Origin: Anaerotignum propionicum DSM 1682
GTDB taxonomy: Bacteria > Bacillota > Clostridia > Lachnospirales > Anaerotignaceae
Assembly: GCF_001561955.1 (NCBI RefSeq)
Contig: NZ_CP014223.1
Coordinates: 1 to 64,000, forward strand
Reading direction: 5' to 3'
Length of the DNA: 64,000 nt
The position numbers were made by a program, and so were the translations under genes. Below are positions 44,991 through 54,513 of this stretch, in pieces. The notes under the pieces were generated by a model. The model saw only the letters and a list, made by a program, of their open reading frames with translations, was not told the DNA's origin and made no database searches. Each line of letters begins with the position of its first letter. The first letter of the stretch is position 1.

Positions 44991-45077
44991 AAATGAAACA
45001 TAATTAGGAAATAACGAGATATTTACTTAGAGAAAGCCTATTTTAGTGAAATTATAGATATTGTTACAGTAAATTAG

Positions 45078-45118
45078 AAAGACCCCATACAAAATTTCTT
45101 GCAATAGGGTCTTTTTTC
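45078..45118. terminator. Bidirectional terminator between the CPBP and asnS genes
   Basis: AAAGACCCCAT pairs with ATAGGGTCTTT, with T-rich sequence at both outer ends. Confidence 0.85.
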
Positions 45119-45148
45119 ATGCGCCAATATCAAGGGAATATTATTTTA

Positions 45149-46543
45149 TTAGAATTCTGCGTTCTTTACCGTTCTTGGATAAGGCAGTACATCACGGATA
45201 TTGCCCATACCTGTTAAATACATTACTGCACGCTCAAAGCCCAAGCCAAAGCCTGCGTGTCTGGTACCACCGTATTTTCTAAGGTCAAGATACCACCAGT
45301 AATCGTCTTTGTTCAGTCCCAGCTCGTCCATACGCTGTTCCAGAAGGTCTAAGCGTTCCTCTCTCTGGCTTCCGCCGATGATTTCGCCAACACCGGGCAC
45401 CAAAAGATCCATTGCCGCAACGGTTTTATTATCCTCATTCATGCGCATGTAAAAAGCCTTGATATCCTTGGGATAGTTTGTAACAAAAACGGGTTTTTTG
45501 AAAATTTGCTCTGTGAGATAGCGTTCGTGCTCAGTCTGCAAATCGATGCCCCATTCAACGGGATATTCAAAAACTTGTCCACTTTCAATCAACAATTCCA
45601 CAGCCTTTGTATAGGTTACACGGCCAAATTCATTATCCAAGATATTTTGCAGTCTTTCCAACAGAGTTTTATCCACAAAGCTGTTGAAAAACTCCATTTC
45701 CTCGGGTGCATTTTCCAATACATAGCGGATGATATATTTCAGCATATCCTCCGCCAGCTCCATATTGTCCTCAAGGTCAGCAAACGCCATTTCCGGCTCA
45801 ATCATCCAAAATTCTGCCGCATGACGGGCAGTATTGGAATTTTCAGCACGGAAAGTAGGGCCGAAGGTGTATACATTACGGAATGCCATAGCAAAGGTTT
45901 CTGCGGAAAGCTGACCGCTTACTGTTAAATTTGTTTCTTTTCCGAAGAAATCCTTGGAAAAATCGATTTTTCCGTCCTCTGTTTTTGGCAGGTTGTTTAG
46001 GTCTAATGTGGTTACGCGGAACATTTCCCCTGCACCTTCACAGTCACTGCCTGTGATGATAGGTGTGTGGGCATATACAAAGCCTCTTTCCTGAAAGAAA
46101 TTGTGAATGGCAAAGGCAATCAAGCTTCTTACACGGAAGGTTGCGGAGAACATATTTGTTCTAGGGCGTAAATAAGCAATCTGGCGCAGGAACTCAACGC
46201 CGTGGCGCTTTTTCTGCAAAGGATATTCGGGGGCAGAAGTGCCTTCTACCTGAATTTCAGTTGCCTTTAATTCGAAGGACTGCTTTGCATCAGGAGTTTC
46301 CATTAAAATTCCTTTTACAATCAAAGCGGCACCAACGCCTTGCTTTGTAATTTCTGTATAATTAGATAAGGCTTCTGCTTCAAAAACAACCTGAAGGTTT
46401 TTGAAGAAAGAGCCGTCGTTCAGCTCAATAAAGCCAAAATTTTTGGAAACACGCATGGTACGAATCCAACCGCCGATGGTTACCTCTTTGCTTGCATAGG
46501 CAGCCGTATCACGGTAGATTGATTTTACTGTTGTCAAATCCAC
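45149..46543 (-). CDS. asnS: Asparaginyl-tRNA synthetase
   Basis: AsnRS charges tRNA-Asn. The N-terminal OB-fold ([22 protein letters not shown]) is followed by the class IIb core, with [22 protein letters not shown] (motif 2 region in shorter pieces: [11 protein letters not shown]) and the C-terminal [15 protein letters not shown] motif 3. The absence of the AspRS-specific insertion and the presence of RHAAEFWM favour AsnRS. Length is 464 residues. The start is GTG at 46543, ten bases after AAGGAG. Confidence 0.96.
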   Translation of the reverse strand: MDLTTVKSIYRDTAAYASKEVTIGGWIRTMRVSKNFGFIELNDGSFFKNLQVVFEAEALSNYTEITKQGVGAALIVKGILMETPDAKQSFELKATEIQVEGTSAPEYPLQKKRHGVEFLRQIAYLRPRTNMFSATFRVRSLIAFAIHNFFQERGFVYAHTPIITGSDCEGAGEMFRVTTLDLNNLPKTEDGKIDFSKDFFGKETNLTVSGQLSAETFAMAFRNVYTFGPTFRAENSNTARHAAEFWMIEPEMAFADLEDNMELAEDMLKYIIRYVLENAPEEMEFFNSFVDKTLLERLQNILDNEFGRVTYTKAVELLIESGQVFEYPVEWGIDLQTEHERYLTEQIFKKPVFVTNYPKDIKAFYMRMNEDNKTVAAMDLLVPGVGEIIGGSQREERLDLLEQRMDELGLNKDDYWWYLDLRKYGGTRHAGFGLGFERAVMYLTGMGNIRDVLPYPRTVKNAEF

Positions 46544-46622
46544 TAGAGATCGCTCCTTTTCTTATAACTGAATTCATATGTCCTTTATTTTAGCCTCCTG
46601 CCGCAAAAAACACAACCATTTT

Positions 46623-47594
46623 CTATAGAAAAGGTAAAAATTCGCCATATCCTTCCTGTTCCATGTCTTTTTTGGGAATAAAACGCAGGGCAGCGCTGTT
46701 GATACAATAGCGAAGTCCGCCCAATTCTTTTGGGCCATCGTTAAAAACATGTCCCAGGTGGGCATTGCCCGACCGACTGCGTACCTCTGTGCGAATCATA
46801 TTGTGGGTGATGTCGTCATATTCCAAAACAGTATTGGGGTCTAATGGCTTTGCAAATGCAGGCCAACCGCAGGACGACTGAAATTTATCCTTCGAAGTAA
46901 AGAGAGGCTCTCCTGTTGTAATATCCACATAAATCCCTTCTTCTTTGGTTTCCCAATATTCGTTGAAAAAGGGAGGTTCCGTTTCATTCTCTTGGGTCAC
47001 AGCAAATTGAAGTGGTGTAAGTTTTTTCTTTAAAACAGCTTTTTCAGGTTTTGGATAATTCTTTTGGTCAATGATGCGCTGTTTTTGTTTTGCAATCTTC
47101 TCATAATTAATATGGCAGTATCCCCCGGGGTTTTTGGTTAGATACTTTTGGTGATACTCCTCCGCTTCAATAAATTGCAGCAAGGGTAGGTTTTCCACCA
47201 CAACAGGGCGGTCATATTCCTGTTGTAATTCCTTTAAAAAGGCGGCGATGATTGGTTCCTGTGTCTGATTGGTATAATAAATTCCCGTACGGTATTGAAC
47301 GCCAATATCCATGCCCTGTCTGCCCATGGAAGTAGGGTCTACTGTATAGGCGTATTCCTTTAAAACTTGTGATAGGCTGATTATTTCTGGGTCAAAAACC
47401 ACCTCTACGGTTTCTGCGTGACCCACACCACGGCAAACTTGCTCATAGGTAACAGTTTCAGGAAGATTGATTGTCCGACCTTCTTTTTTTCCCAAAGCGT
47501 ATCCTACTCGGGTGGATATAATCCCTTCTATAGATTCCATATACTGTTCGGTGCCCCAAAAGCAGCCACCCGCCAGATAAATTGTTTCTTGCAT
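46623..47594 (-). CDS. msrAB: Peptide methionine sulfoxide reductase MsrA-MsrB fusion
   Basis: This enzyme repairs both stereoisomers of methionine sulfoxide. The N-terminal MsrA domain has the catalytic Cys in [12 protein letters not shown]. The MsrB domain (about 185-315) has the segment [12 protein letters not shown], the HLGHVF histidines and the catalytic Cys in [14 protein letters not shown]. Length is 323 residues. GGAGG precedes the ATG. It belongs with the oxygen-defence functions found elsewhere in the window. Confidence 0.95.
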   Translation of the reverse strand: MQETIYLAGGCFWGTEQYMESIEGIISTRVGYALGKKEGRTINLPETVTYEQVCRGVGHAETVEVVFDPEIISLSQVLKEYAYTVDPTSMGRQGMDIGVQYRTGIYYTNQTQEPIIAAFLKELQQEYDRPVVVENLPLLQFIEAEEYHQKYLTKNPGGYCHINYEKIAKQKQRIIDQKNYPKPEKAVLKKKLTPLQFAVTQENETEPPFFNEYWETKEEGIYVDITTGEPLFTSKDKFQSSCGWPAFAKPLDPNTVLEYDDITHNMIRTEVRSRSGNAHLGHVFNDGPKELGGLRYCINSAALRFIPKKDMEQEGYGEFLPFL

Positions 47595-47621
47595 ATTTCA
47601 TTCCTCCTTTAAAAGGTCAAA

Positions 47622-47797
47622 ACCGGGGTTTCACCCACACCCACTTACTTTTTAAAAAAAGCAAGACCAAAAACTTTTGTCTGAACCCCCATTTTATGGG
47701 GGTTCAGCGTAGAATCATTTTGGGAAAAACCAATTTTTTCACAAACGGGTCAAGGGAGGTAACCCTTGCGGGGTTTGGGACAGCGTCCCAAGGTCTG
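47622..47797 (+). repeat. Composite multi-hairpin intergenic element, copy 3
   Basis: Read on the plus strand: ACCCACTTACTTTTT, AAAAAAAGCAAGACC, an ACCCCCATTTTATGGGGGT palindrome, a TGGGAAAAACCA hairpin, then the GGGTCAAGGG module with AACCCTTGCGGGG and TTTGGGACAGCGTCCCAAGGTC. It fills the gap between msrAB and the amidase gene, and its orientation is opposite to those genes. No gene is visible. Confidence 0.82.
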
Positions 47798-47812
47798 TTA
47801 TTATCACTAAAA

Positions 47813-48679
47813 TTACTTATTTATCCAAAGTGATGGCTCTGGGAGTCTTGAACTGCATCCATTTGAGATATCCGTCAAACGGTACAAATCCTTGCGACGA
47901 TGCTTCAAAAGTGGTAACTCTTTGCGTACTTTCTCCAAATATTCAAAATCCCATTCAACAAAAGCGATTTCTTCTTTTTCCTCAAGCTGTATCAGAACTC
48001 GCCCCCAAGGGTCGGTGGAAATGGTGTGCCCCCAAGCAACGTAGGATGCGTTCACATCTCTCGCCGGAGCAACCCCTGCCATATAAAGCTGATTGTCTAA
48101 CGCCCTTGCACGGAAGGAAAGCTCCCAATGAGCAGGGCCAGTGGTCATGTTAAAAGCGGCAGGCACAATAATCCCCTTTGCACCTTGAAGTGCCAAAAGG
48201 CGTGCTAGCTCAGGGAAACGAATGTCATAACAAATCATAAGTCCTAGTTTTCCCCAAGGTGTATCAAAGGTCGTAAAATCCTCGCCGGGTGTTAGAACGT
48301 CGGATTCCATAAACCGCTGGCCGCCCTCCACATCGATATCAAATAAATGCATTTTACGATGCTTTTCAACTCTGCGGCCCTTTGGATCAAATACAAAAGA
48401 GGTGTTGTAGATGTTATCCTTAAATTTTTCGGGTACAGAGCCGGCTATAATATAAATTCCATATTCCTTAGCCAATGCGCCTATTTCTAAAAGAAAGGGG
48501 TCGTCCTTATCCATAGCGAAACGAGGGAAACAGCTGTTGTCATAGGGGCAAGCAAACATTTCGGGAAAAACGGCAATGTCAATGCTCTCCTTTACTGCCT
48601 CGGACAAAAGTGTCTTTGCTTTCACTAGGTTCTCTTCGGGTGTGCTTTTCACTTGCATCTGAATTAAGGCTAATTTCAT
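47813..48679 (-). CDS. Carbon-nitrogen hydrolase (omega-amidase/nitrilase-like)
   Basis: The nitrilase-superfamily triad is visible: Glu in AVFPEMFACPYDN, Lys in EKHRKMHLFDID and Cys in LGLMICYDIRFPELARL. The FRARALDNQLYMAGVAPA segment fits the Nit2/omega-amidase branch, which hydrolyses alpha-ketoglutaramate and similar amides. Length is 288 residues from the ATG at 48679, behind GGAGGAG. The C-terminal tail after RRKDLYRL is longer than usual by about 15 residues and may be read-through of local DNA. Confidence 0.87.
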   Translation of the reverse strand: MKLALIQMQVKSTPEENLVKAKTLLSEAVKESIDIAVFPEMFACPYDNSCFPRFAMDKDDPFLLEIGALAKEYGIYIIAGSVPEKFKDNIYNTSFVFDPKGRRVEKHRKMHLFDIDVEGGQRFMESDVLTPGEDFTTFDTPWGKLGLMICYDIRFPELARLLALQGAKGIIVPAAFNMTTGPAHWELSFRARALDNQLYMAGVAPARDVNASYVAWGHTISTDPWGRVLIQLEEKEEIAFVEWDFEYLEKVRKELPLLKHRRKDLYRLTDISNGCSSRLPEPSLWINK

Positions 48680-48906
48680 GGAATATCTCCTCCGCTCTTT
48701 TTGTTTTGAGTATAGCACGGATTGGGAAAGGAAAAAAGTAGGAGTATCTGCAAATAATGACAGTTTTTGAATGGGTAACTATTTGACTCGGCACTTTATA
48801 CCTAAGAGGGGAGCAGAGCGGTAGAGTCTCGTTTTACGGAACAAAAATGTGACCATAGCTTTTGATGAAATCAATGTTTGTTCAGGAGTTATTTACCACA
48901 AAAAAA

Positions 48907-48926
48907 CCACCCCTATTTTGGGGTGG
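48907..48926 (-). terminator. Terminator of the NSS transporter gene
   Basis: CCACCCC (48907-48913) pairs with GGGGTGG (48920-48926), and a T run follows on the minus strand. The surrounding 48680-49096 holds no clear gene, only broken frames. Confidence 0.85.
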
Positions 48927-49096
48927 AAATTCAATAGTAAAATGATATATGTGCATAAGAAATTTTGGGTCATGCCTTTTCAAACTGATCTGCCCAAGAA
49001 TGATGCCTAACTTACAGCTTTGGAGCAAAAGTGCTTGATCCTATGGAAGATTGGGATTCCCAACATCCTCCTGAGACTTATCTTCCAATTACTTTC

Positions 49097-50473
49097 TTAG
49101 CTAAAAAACAGTGATTTGTAACCCATTATAAATACAAACAATACTATCAACGGCAAAATCCATTGAATATAAAAACGAATCGATTTGGGAAACTTCAAGC
49201 CCTTGCCACTGTTGGCCTCAGCCATAAAATTATCCCAACCCCAGCCTATTTTCATGGAGCAGAATAAAACATAAACCACACTGCCCAAAGGCAAAATATT
49301 GTTGCTGACAATAAAGTCCTCAAAATCCAAAATAGAAGAACCTTCTCCTAGGGGTTGTATGCCGCTTAATATGTTAAAGCCCAAAACGCAAGGCAGGGAA
49401 AGAAGAATGATTGCCACAAGATTGATGGAAACTACCTTTTTTCTGCTGGCCTTCGTCAAGTCCGTACCAAAGGAAATAATGTTTTGGAATACGGCAATCA
49501 CTGTTGACATGGCGGCAAAGCACATGAATAAAAAGAATAAAGAACCCCATAGACGACCACCTGGCATTGCGTTAAACACATTGGGCAGGGTAATAAAAAT
49601 TAAGCTTGGGCCTGCATCGGGGTTGATTCCGTAAGCAAAGCAGGCAGGGAAAATAATTAAGCCTGCCATTAGGGCGACCATGGTATCCAAGATGGTAATG
49701 AAGATGGCTTCCCCTGTTAAAGAACGGGAGCGGTCAATATAGCTGCCGAAGATGGCAATGGCACCCATACCAATGCTAAGGGTAAAGAATGCTTGTCCTA
49801 ACGCAGCAAATAAAACATCTACAATACCAAATTCCTTTAAAGCGGAGAAATCAGGTGTTAGATAAAAACGCAGACCTTCCTCGCCGCCTTTTAAGAAGAG
49901 AGAGCGGCATGCTAGAATTACCATCAAAAGCAGTAGTAAGAGCATCATTACCTTTGTAATTTTTTCTACACCTTGCTGAAGACCTTGGCTGCAAATACCA
50001 AAACCAATTAAAACAACTGCAATCATAAAGCCTACCATTAAAGTCGGATTTTGCAGCAAGGAGCCGAAAATTTCGGCAATACCATCCTTGTCTAATCCTA
50101 CAAAGCCGCCGGCGGACATTTTAATGAAATAATAAAGCATCCACCCAGCAACTGTGGTGTAAAACATCATTAAAACATAATTGCCTGCCATTGCGAAATA
50201 TTTGAATAAATGCCATTTGGTTCCCTTTGGCTCTAAGACATCCATGGACATTGCCACGCTCTTTTGGCTGGCACGGCCAACGGAAAGCTCTGTTACCATG
50301 ATGGGGATGCCGAGTATGAGTAAAAACAGAATGTAAATGAGTACAAAGGCGGCACCGCCATATTGCCCCGTAATATATGGGAATTTCCAAACATTACCCA
50401 GACCGATTGCGCAGCCTGCAGAAATGAGGATGAAGCCCAGTCGGGATGAGAATTTTTCTCTTTGCTGATCCAT
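49097..50473 (-). CDS. Sodium-dependent transporter, NSS/SNF family
   Basis: The 458-residue protein has 11-12 hydrophobic segments. The NSS hallmark GCAIGLGNVWKFPYITGQYGG (shown by its parts AIGLGNVWKFPY and GGAAFVLIY) is at the N-terminus, where sodium and substrate bind. Bacterial members carry amino acids such as tryptophan, tyrosine, alanine or methionine with sodium. It is divergent from an L-cysteine desulfidase-like gene. AGGAGGG precedes the ATG. The substrate is not determined. Confidence 0.92.
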   Translation of the reverse strand: MDQQREKFSSRLGFILISAGCAIGLGNVWKFPYITGQYGGAAFVLIYILFLLILGIPIMVTELSVGRASQKSVAMSMDVLEPKGTKWHLFKYFAMAGNYVLMMFYTTVAGWMLYYFIKMSAGGFVGLDKDGIAEIFGSLLQNPTLMVGFMIAVVLIGFGICSQGLQQGVEKITKVMMLLLLLLMVILACRSLFLKGGEEGLRFYLTPDFSALKEFGIVDVLFAALGQAFFTLSIGMGAIAIFGSYIDRSRSLTGEAIFITILDTMVALMAGLIIFPACFAYGINPDAGPSLIFITLPNVFNAMPGGRLWGSLFFLFMCFAAMSTVIAVFQNIISFGTDLTKASRKKVVSINLVAIILLSLPCVLGFNILSGIQPLGEGSSILDFEDFIVSNNILPLGSVVYVLFCSMKIGWGWDNFMAEANSGKGLKFPKSIRFYIQWILPLIVLFVFIMGYKSLFFS

Positions 50474-50704
50474 AATACCCTCCTAAAGTAAGCAGTCTAT
50501 TCGCTGCATAAAATATAATAGCTGTTTTATTATAGAGAAGTTCCAATAAAAAAACAAGTAAAAACAGGGAATTATGCTGTATACATGGGCAATTCAAGAG
50601 ATTTCTTTGGCTAATCTATAGAAAAAAGTGGAATATTTTTGCATAGAACGCTATACTGAAAACAATAAGAAAAATGCAATGAGTATAAGGAGGTGGAATA
50701 GATA

Positions 50705-51955
50705 GTGGACTTTACACAGCTGTTAAAATCTGAAATTCGCCCTGCGTTGGGGGTTACTGAGGTTGGTGCCATTGCCCTTGCAACAGCAAGAGCCTACGGC
50801 GCAGTGGGAGGAGAGATACTGTATATCGAGGTACAGATGAACGGAGGTTTGTTTAAAAATTCCTTTTCCTGCGGAATTCCCGGAACAAATGAGCTGGGAT
50901 GTAAAATGGCGGCGGCTTTGGGTGCAGTCGGTGGCAAGTGGGAATTGGGCTTGGAGTGTTTAAAGGGAATAAACCAAGAGCACGTGGAAAAGGCAAAAAA
51001 GATTCCTGTTGCTATTTCAATTGCCGAGGATAAGGATACCATTTATATACAAGGTGAGATAACCACCACTAGGGGTGTTGGCATTGCCCGCATTGAAGGC
51101 ATCCACGACAATATTACATACGTGGCGGGGGATGATGAAATCCTTTTTCAAACTAAGAAGGGTGTGGAGGAGGAGGAAAAAGAGCTTGTTCCTTTTGATG
51201 CCATTTCCATCGCAGATATGGTGGAATATGCATCTTCAGTTTCCATTGAGGAATTAGATGTTATTAAAGAAATGACGGAAATGAACTGCAAGCTTTCCCA
51301 AGTGGGTGCAGTTGGTGTTGGCTTGGCAATCAGCTCTACCTTAGATGCATTTCGTAAAAAAGGTATTTTAGGCAATGACATGATTTATGATGCCCAACGG
51401 CTTACCTGTTCTGCTATGGATGCAAGGCTATCAGGCCTTCCTGATCCTGCTATGAGTATTGTGGGCAGTGGTTCTCATGGGATATTGTGCTCTTTGCCCG
51501 TGGTTTCCTACGGAAGAAATATAGAAGCATCGGAGGAAGCAATTTTGCGGGCTGTTGCGTTGAGCGGTTTAGTTACTATTTACAGCAAGCATTATACAGG
51601 CAGACTGTCTCCCCTTTGCGGATGTGTGTTGGGCGGAGGAAGCGGTGCGGCGGCTGGATTGGTTTTCCTCATGGGTGGTGGTGCCACAGAGGTTTCCAAC
51701 GCAATCAATCATATGGCGGCAAATTTAACGGGTATGATTTGCGACGGTGGGAGTATTGGTTGTTCCCTTAAGGCTTCGGCGGGGGTATATTCCGCCTTTC
51801 TCTCAGCGATGCTTGCCATGAATCATACCGCTATTCCCCAATATTTGGGGGTTGTGGGTTCCTCGGCAGAGGAAACGGTGAAGAATTTGGGGCGGATTTC
51901 GGCAGAGGGGATGTCTGGTATGGATAGAATCATCATAGATATCATGCAGAGGTAG
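50705..51955 (+). CDS. L-cysteine desulfidase / serine dehydratase alpha-like protein (UPF0597, CyuA type)
   Basis: The 416-residue product is of the CdsB/CyuA family, iron-sulfur enzymes that split L-cysteine to pyruvate, ammonia and sulfide. Family-like segments include LGVTEVGAIALATARA, SCGIPGTNELG, GSGSHGI and SPLCGCVLGGGSGAAAG. Conserved cysteines around CSAMDARLSG and CDGGSIGCSLKA could bind the cluster. The start is GTG at 50705 behind AAGGAGGTGG. Two sodium-coupled amino acid transporters flank it. Confidence 0.85.
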   Translation: MDFTQLLKSEIRPALGVTEVGAIALATARAYGAVGGEILYIEVQMNGGLFKNSFSCGIPGTNELGCKMAAALGAVGGKWELGLECLKGINQEHVEKAKKIPVAISIAEDKDTIYIQGEITTTRGVGIARIEGIHDNITYVAGDDEILFQTKKGVEEEEKELVPFDAISIADMVEYASSVSIEELDVIKEMTEMNCKLSQVGAVGVGLAISSTLDAFRKKGILGNDMIYDAQRLTCSAMDARLSGLPDPAMSIVGSGSHGILCSLPVVSYGRNIEASEEAILRAVALSGLVTIYSKHYTGRLSPLCGCVLGGGSGAAAGLVFLMGGGATEVSNAINHMAANLTGMICDGGSIGCSLKASAGVYSAFLSAMLAMNHTAIPQYLGVVGSSAEETVKNLGRISAEGMSGMDRIIIDIMQR

Positions 51956-51961
51956 GTCGTG

Positions 51962-52175
51962 GGCGGTGCTTTAGAACCGTGGGCGATGCCCAGACCCACT
52001 TGTTTTTTGAAAAAGGAAAGGCAAAACTTTTATTGATACCAGTAACATGGGGTTTGCAATTAAAATTTGTTGAGAATGCAACGGCAAAAATAAAATTTTT
52101 GCTATAAAAGTTTGCCTCAAGCCTTTACAAAGGCTTACAGGGTTGGGGACAGAGTCCCCAGACCTTTGCTCGGAA
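51962..52175 (+). repeat. Composite multi-hairpin intergenic element, copy 4
   Basis: Plus-strand order: a GTGGGCGATGCCCAGACCCAC hairpin (as GGGC/GCCC), ACTTGTTTTTTGAAAAAGG, CATGGGG, a GCAAAAATAAAATTTTTGC hairpin, CTCAAGCCTTTACAAAGGCTT, and TTGGGGACAGAGTCCCCAGACC. It is more diverged than copies 2 and 3 but keeps the order. It fills the gap between the desulfidase and the AGCS transporter genes. Confidence 0.72.
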
Positions 52176-52200
52176 AATTAAAAATTGGGAGGGGATATTT

Positions 52201-53751
52201 TTGAAAGAAATATTTGATGCAGTAAATGGGGTGTTTCAATTTGTTGTGCCAATTGCTGACTTTATGTGGGACTTTCCCACAAACTTTGAATGGTACGCAG
52301 CCATTCCCATTTTGGGTAAATTGAGCTTTGCAGTGGTTCTGTTGATTGGTTCTGGAATCTTCTTTACCATAAAAACAGGATTTATTCAAGTTACCCATTT
52401 TAAAGAAGGCCTTCGCATTCTGACAAAACAAAGGGCGGCGGCAATCGGTATTACGCCATTGGCAGCCTTTTTCCTAAGCTCCGCTATGCGTGTAGGCCCA
52501 GGAAATATTCTTGGAGTAACAGGTGCGATTTCCGTTGGTGGACCCGGTGCACTGTTCTGGATGTGGGTAAGTGCCTTTTTTGGTATGGCTACAGCCTATA
52601 TGGAAGCAACACTGGCGCAAATATTTAAAGAAAAAAAAGGTGATGAATTCGTAGGGGGTCTGCCCTTTTATGGCAAGAAAATCATGGGAAACCGTGCATG
52701 GGTAGGTGTGGCGCTATCCTCAATTTTTATTCTTTATGCAATGTTCTGTCTGCCTGCGCAAGCGTTTAATGTGTTTTCTTCTGTGGGGTCTATCGCTCAG
52801 GTGGTAACGGGAACTACATATGATAGAACATCAGCCCTTTATTATTTCATTGCGGTTTTACTGATTGGCGGAACAGGCGTCCTTGCCTTTGGCGGCATTA
52901 AAAAAATCACAAAGGTGACGGATAAAATGGTGCCCATAATGGCGGTTATTTATTGCCTAACCGTGGTGATTATCGCTTTGTTGAATTTCCGAACCATTCC
53001 TTTTTTCTTTGGTGCTGTTTTTAAGGGTGCATTTACCCCCGAGGCTGTGTTTGGCGGTTTTTTTGGTACGGCTTTGGTGCAAGGGGTAAAGCGTGGTCTA
53101 ATGTCCAACGAGGCAGGTCAGGGTACTATTACTATGTCAGCAGCAGCTTCCAATGCAGAGCATCCTTGCGAACAGGGTTGTGTGCAGGCTTTAGGCGTAT
53201 TCTTGGATACCATTATTATCTGTACTCTCTCGGGCTTTATTGTTGTTATGGCTCAGCTTTGGAATAATCCAACTATGTGGGAGGAACTGCATGGTCAAAA
53301 ACTCCCCTTATATTTGGCTTCCATTACTACCCTAACACCGGGAACAGGGGCAGATAGTTTCATAACCCTATTGATCAGCCTGTGCTATGGCCTGTTTGCC
53401 TATACCTGTGTAATTGGATTTATCATTTTTTCTGAAATTGCTGCAAACCGCATCAGTCAGAAAAAAAGCTTTATCAATTTTATCCGCATATTAGGTGCGT
53501 TAGTGTTTATTCCTTTTGGCGCAGTTTCCGTACTGGCGGGATTGGAATTGGATAATCTTTGGTATATTTCTGATTTAGGAAATATTATCATTGTGTATTG
53601 TAACTTACCAATTATGTTTTTTGGTGCTAAGTACGCATTTCGTGCCACTAGGCACTATAAAACAAAAAAGGGTGAGCCTTTTACCTCTGAGGTTGTGGGA
53701 ATCTCATGCGAATACTGGGATCAACGAGCAAAAAATCTGGGAAAAGAATAA
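52201..53751 (+). CDS. Sodium:alanine/glycine symporter, AGCS family
   Basis: The 516-residue membrane protein has about 11 helices. AGCS landmarks are GSGIFFTIKTGFIQV, AMRVGPGNILGVTGAISVGGPGALFWMW (seen as RVGPGNILGV and GGPGALFWMWV), MATAYMEATLAQIFKEK and SNEAGQGT. It imports alanine or glycine with sodium. The start is TTG at 52201, about seven bases after GGGAGGGG. It is near the desulfidase gene and may share a transcript through the repeat element. Confidence 0.93.
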   Translation: MKEIFDAVNGVFQFVVPIADFMWDFPTNFEWYAAIPILGKLSFAVVLLIGSGIFFTIKTGFIQVTHFKEGLRILTKQRAAAIGITPLAAFFLSSAMRVGPGNILGVTGAISVGGPGALFWMWVSAFFGMATAYMEATLAQIFKEKKGDEFVGGLPFYGKKIMGNRAWVGVALSSIFILYAMFCLPAQAFNVFSSVGSIAQVVTGTTYDRTSALYYFIAVLLIGGTGVLAFGGIKKITKVTDKMVPIMAVIYCLTVVIIALLNFRTIPFFFGAVFKGAFTPEAVFGGFFGTALVQGVKRGLMSNEAGQGTITMSAAASNAEHPCEQGCVQALGVFLDTIIICTLSGFIVVMAQLWNNPTMWEELHGQKLPLYLASITTLTPGTGADSFITLLISLCYGLFAYTCVIGFIIFSEIAANRISQKKSFINFIRILGALVFIPFGAVSVLAGLELDNLWYISDLGNIIIVYCNLPIMFFGAKYAFRATRHYKTKKGEPFTSEVVGISCEYWDQRAKNLGKE

Positions 53752-53762
53752 TTTAAGGCAAC

Positions 53763-53815
53763 GCCCATCATACTGTATGCCTTTTCATAACATTTTGGCA
53801 TGCTGTATGGTGGGA
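53763..53815 (+). terminator. Imperfect hairpin after the AGCS gene
   Basis: CCCATCATACTGTATGCC pairs imperfectly with GGCATGCTGTATGGTGGG around an AT-rich loop. No T run follows directly, so terminator function is uncertain. The remaining sequence to 53930 shows no gene. Confidence 0.45.
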
Positions 53816-53938
53816 TACTCCCCCAAATTTAGCAAAATTTTTTTATTAATAGAGGGAATAAAAAACATGAATGATTTTCTAGATTTTTGCAGATATTAAT
53901 GAAATAGTAGATTTTGTAATAAAAAAGCAAAATAATTG

Positions 53939-53967
53939 TTGACTTATGGGTTTTTATTGGATATACT
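53939..53967 (+). promoter_or_regulatory. tRNA-Phe promoter
   Basis: TTGACT (53939-53944), 17 bases, TATACT (53962-53967). Confidence 0.8.
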
Positions 53968-53988
53968 AATATGGCGTCAGAAAAATGC

Positions 53989-54061
<73 letters not shown>

Positions 54062-54096
54062 TTTAGATAGTAATTTTTAATAAATCCTATTACATA

Positions 54097-54125
54097 GAAA
54101 AGGAAGCAATTGCTTCCTTTTTTTC
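54097..54125 (+). terminator. Terminator after tRNA-Phe
   Basis: AAAAGGAAGCAATTGCTTCC is followed by TTTTTTTTCC. The stem is a perfect palindrome. Confidence 0.88.
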
Positions 54126-54150
54126 CTATGTGGGAAGAAAGGTGGCAGGT

Positions 54151-54513
54151 ATGAAAAAGGGAGATAAAATTCTCATTTTGGTTCTTCTTGTGGCAGCGAT
54201 TTGCTTCGCCCTTTTTTTCTTTCTGGGAGCGGAGAAAGGCGGATACGCAAGAATTACTGCCAATGGAGAAGTAAAAGCGGAATTGCCTTTATCTGAGGAT
54301 ACCATATATCAGGTGGAAACTGAGGAAGGCTTTAATATCATACAGATTCAGGATGGTTATGTTTCTATGCAAGAGGCAGATTGCAGAGATCAGATTTGTG
54401 TGGAGCATAAAAAGATCCATTTGACAGGGGAGACCATTGTTTGCCTGCCCCATAAATTAGTAGTGGAAATTATTGGGGAAAAGAAAGCTGCGTATGATAT
54501 GGTGGTGGGATAA
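54151..54513 (+). CDS. NusG domain II-containing membrane-anchored protein
   Basis: An N-terminal membrane helix (ILILVLLVAAICFALFFFLG) is followed by a small NusG_II domain of about 85 residues with the family motif CRDQICVEHKKI and VCLPHKLVVEI. Length is 120 residues from the ATG at 54151. These proteins are usually encoded next to a Gx-transporter (HepT component I) gene, as here, where the stop and the next ATG touch. Function is unknown. Confidence 0.85.
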   Translation: MKKGDKILILVLLVAAICFALFFFLGAEKGGYARITANGEVKAELPLSEDTIYQVETEEGFNIIQIQDGYVSMQEADCRDQICVEHKKIHLTGETIVCLPHKLVVEIIGEKKAAYDMVVG

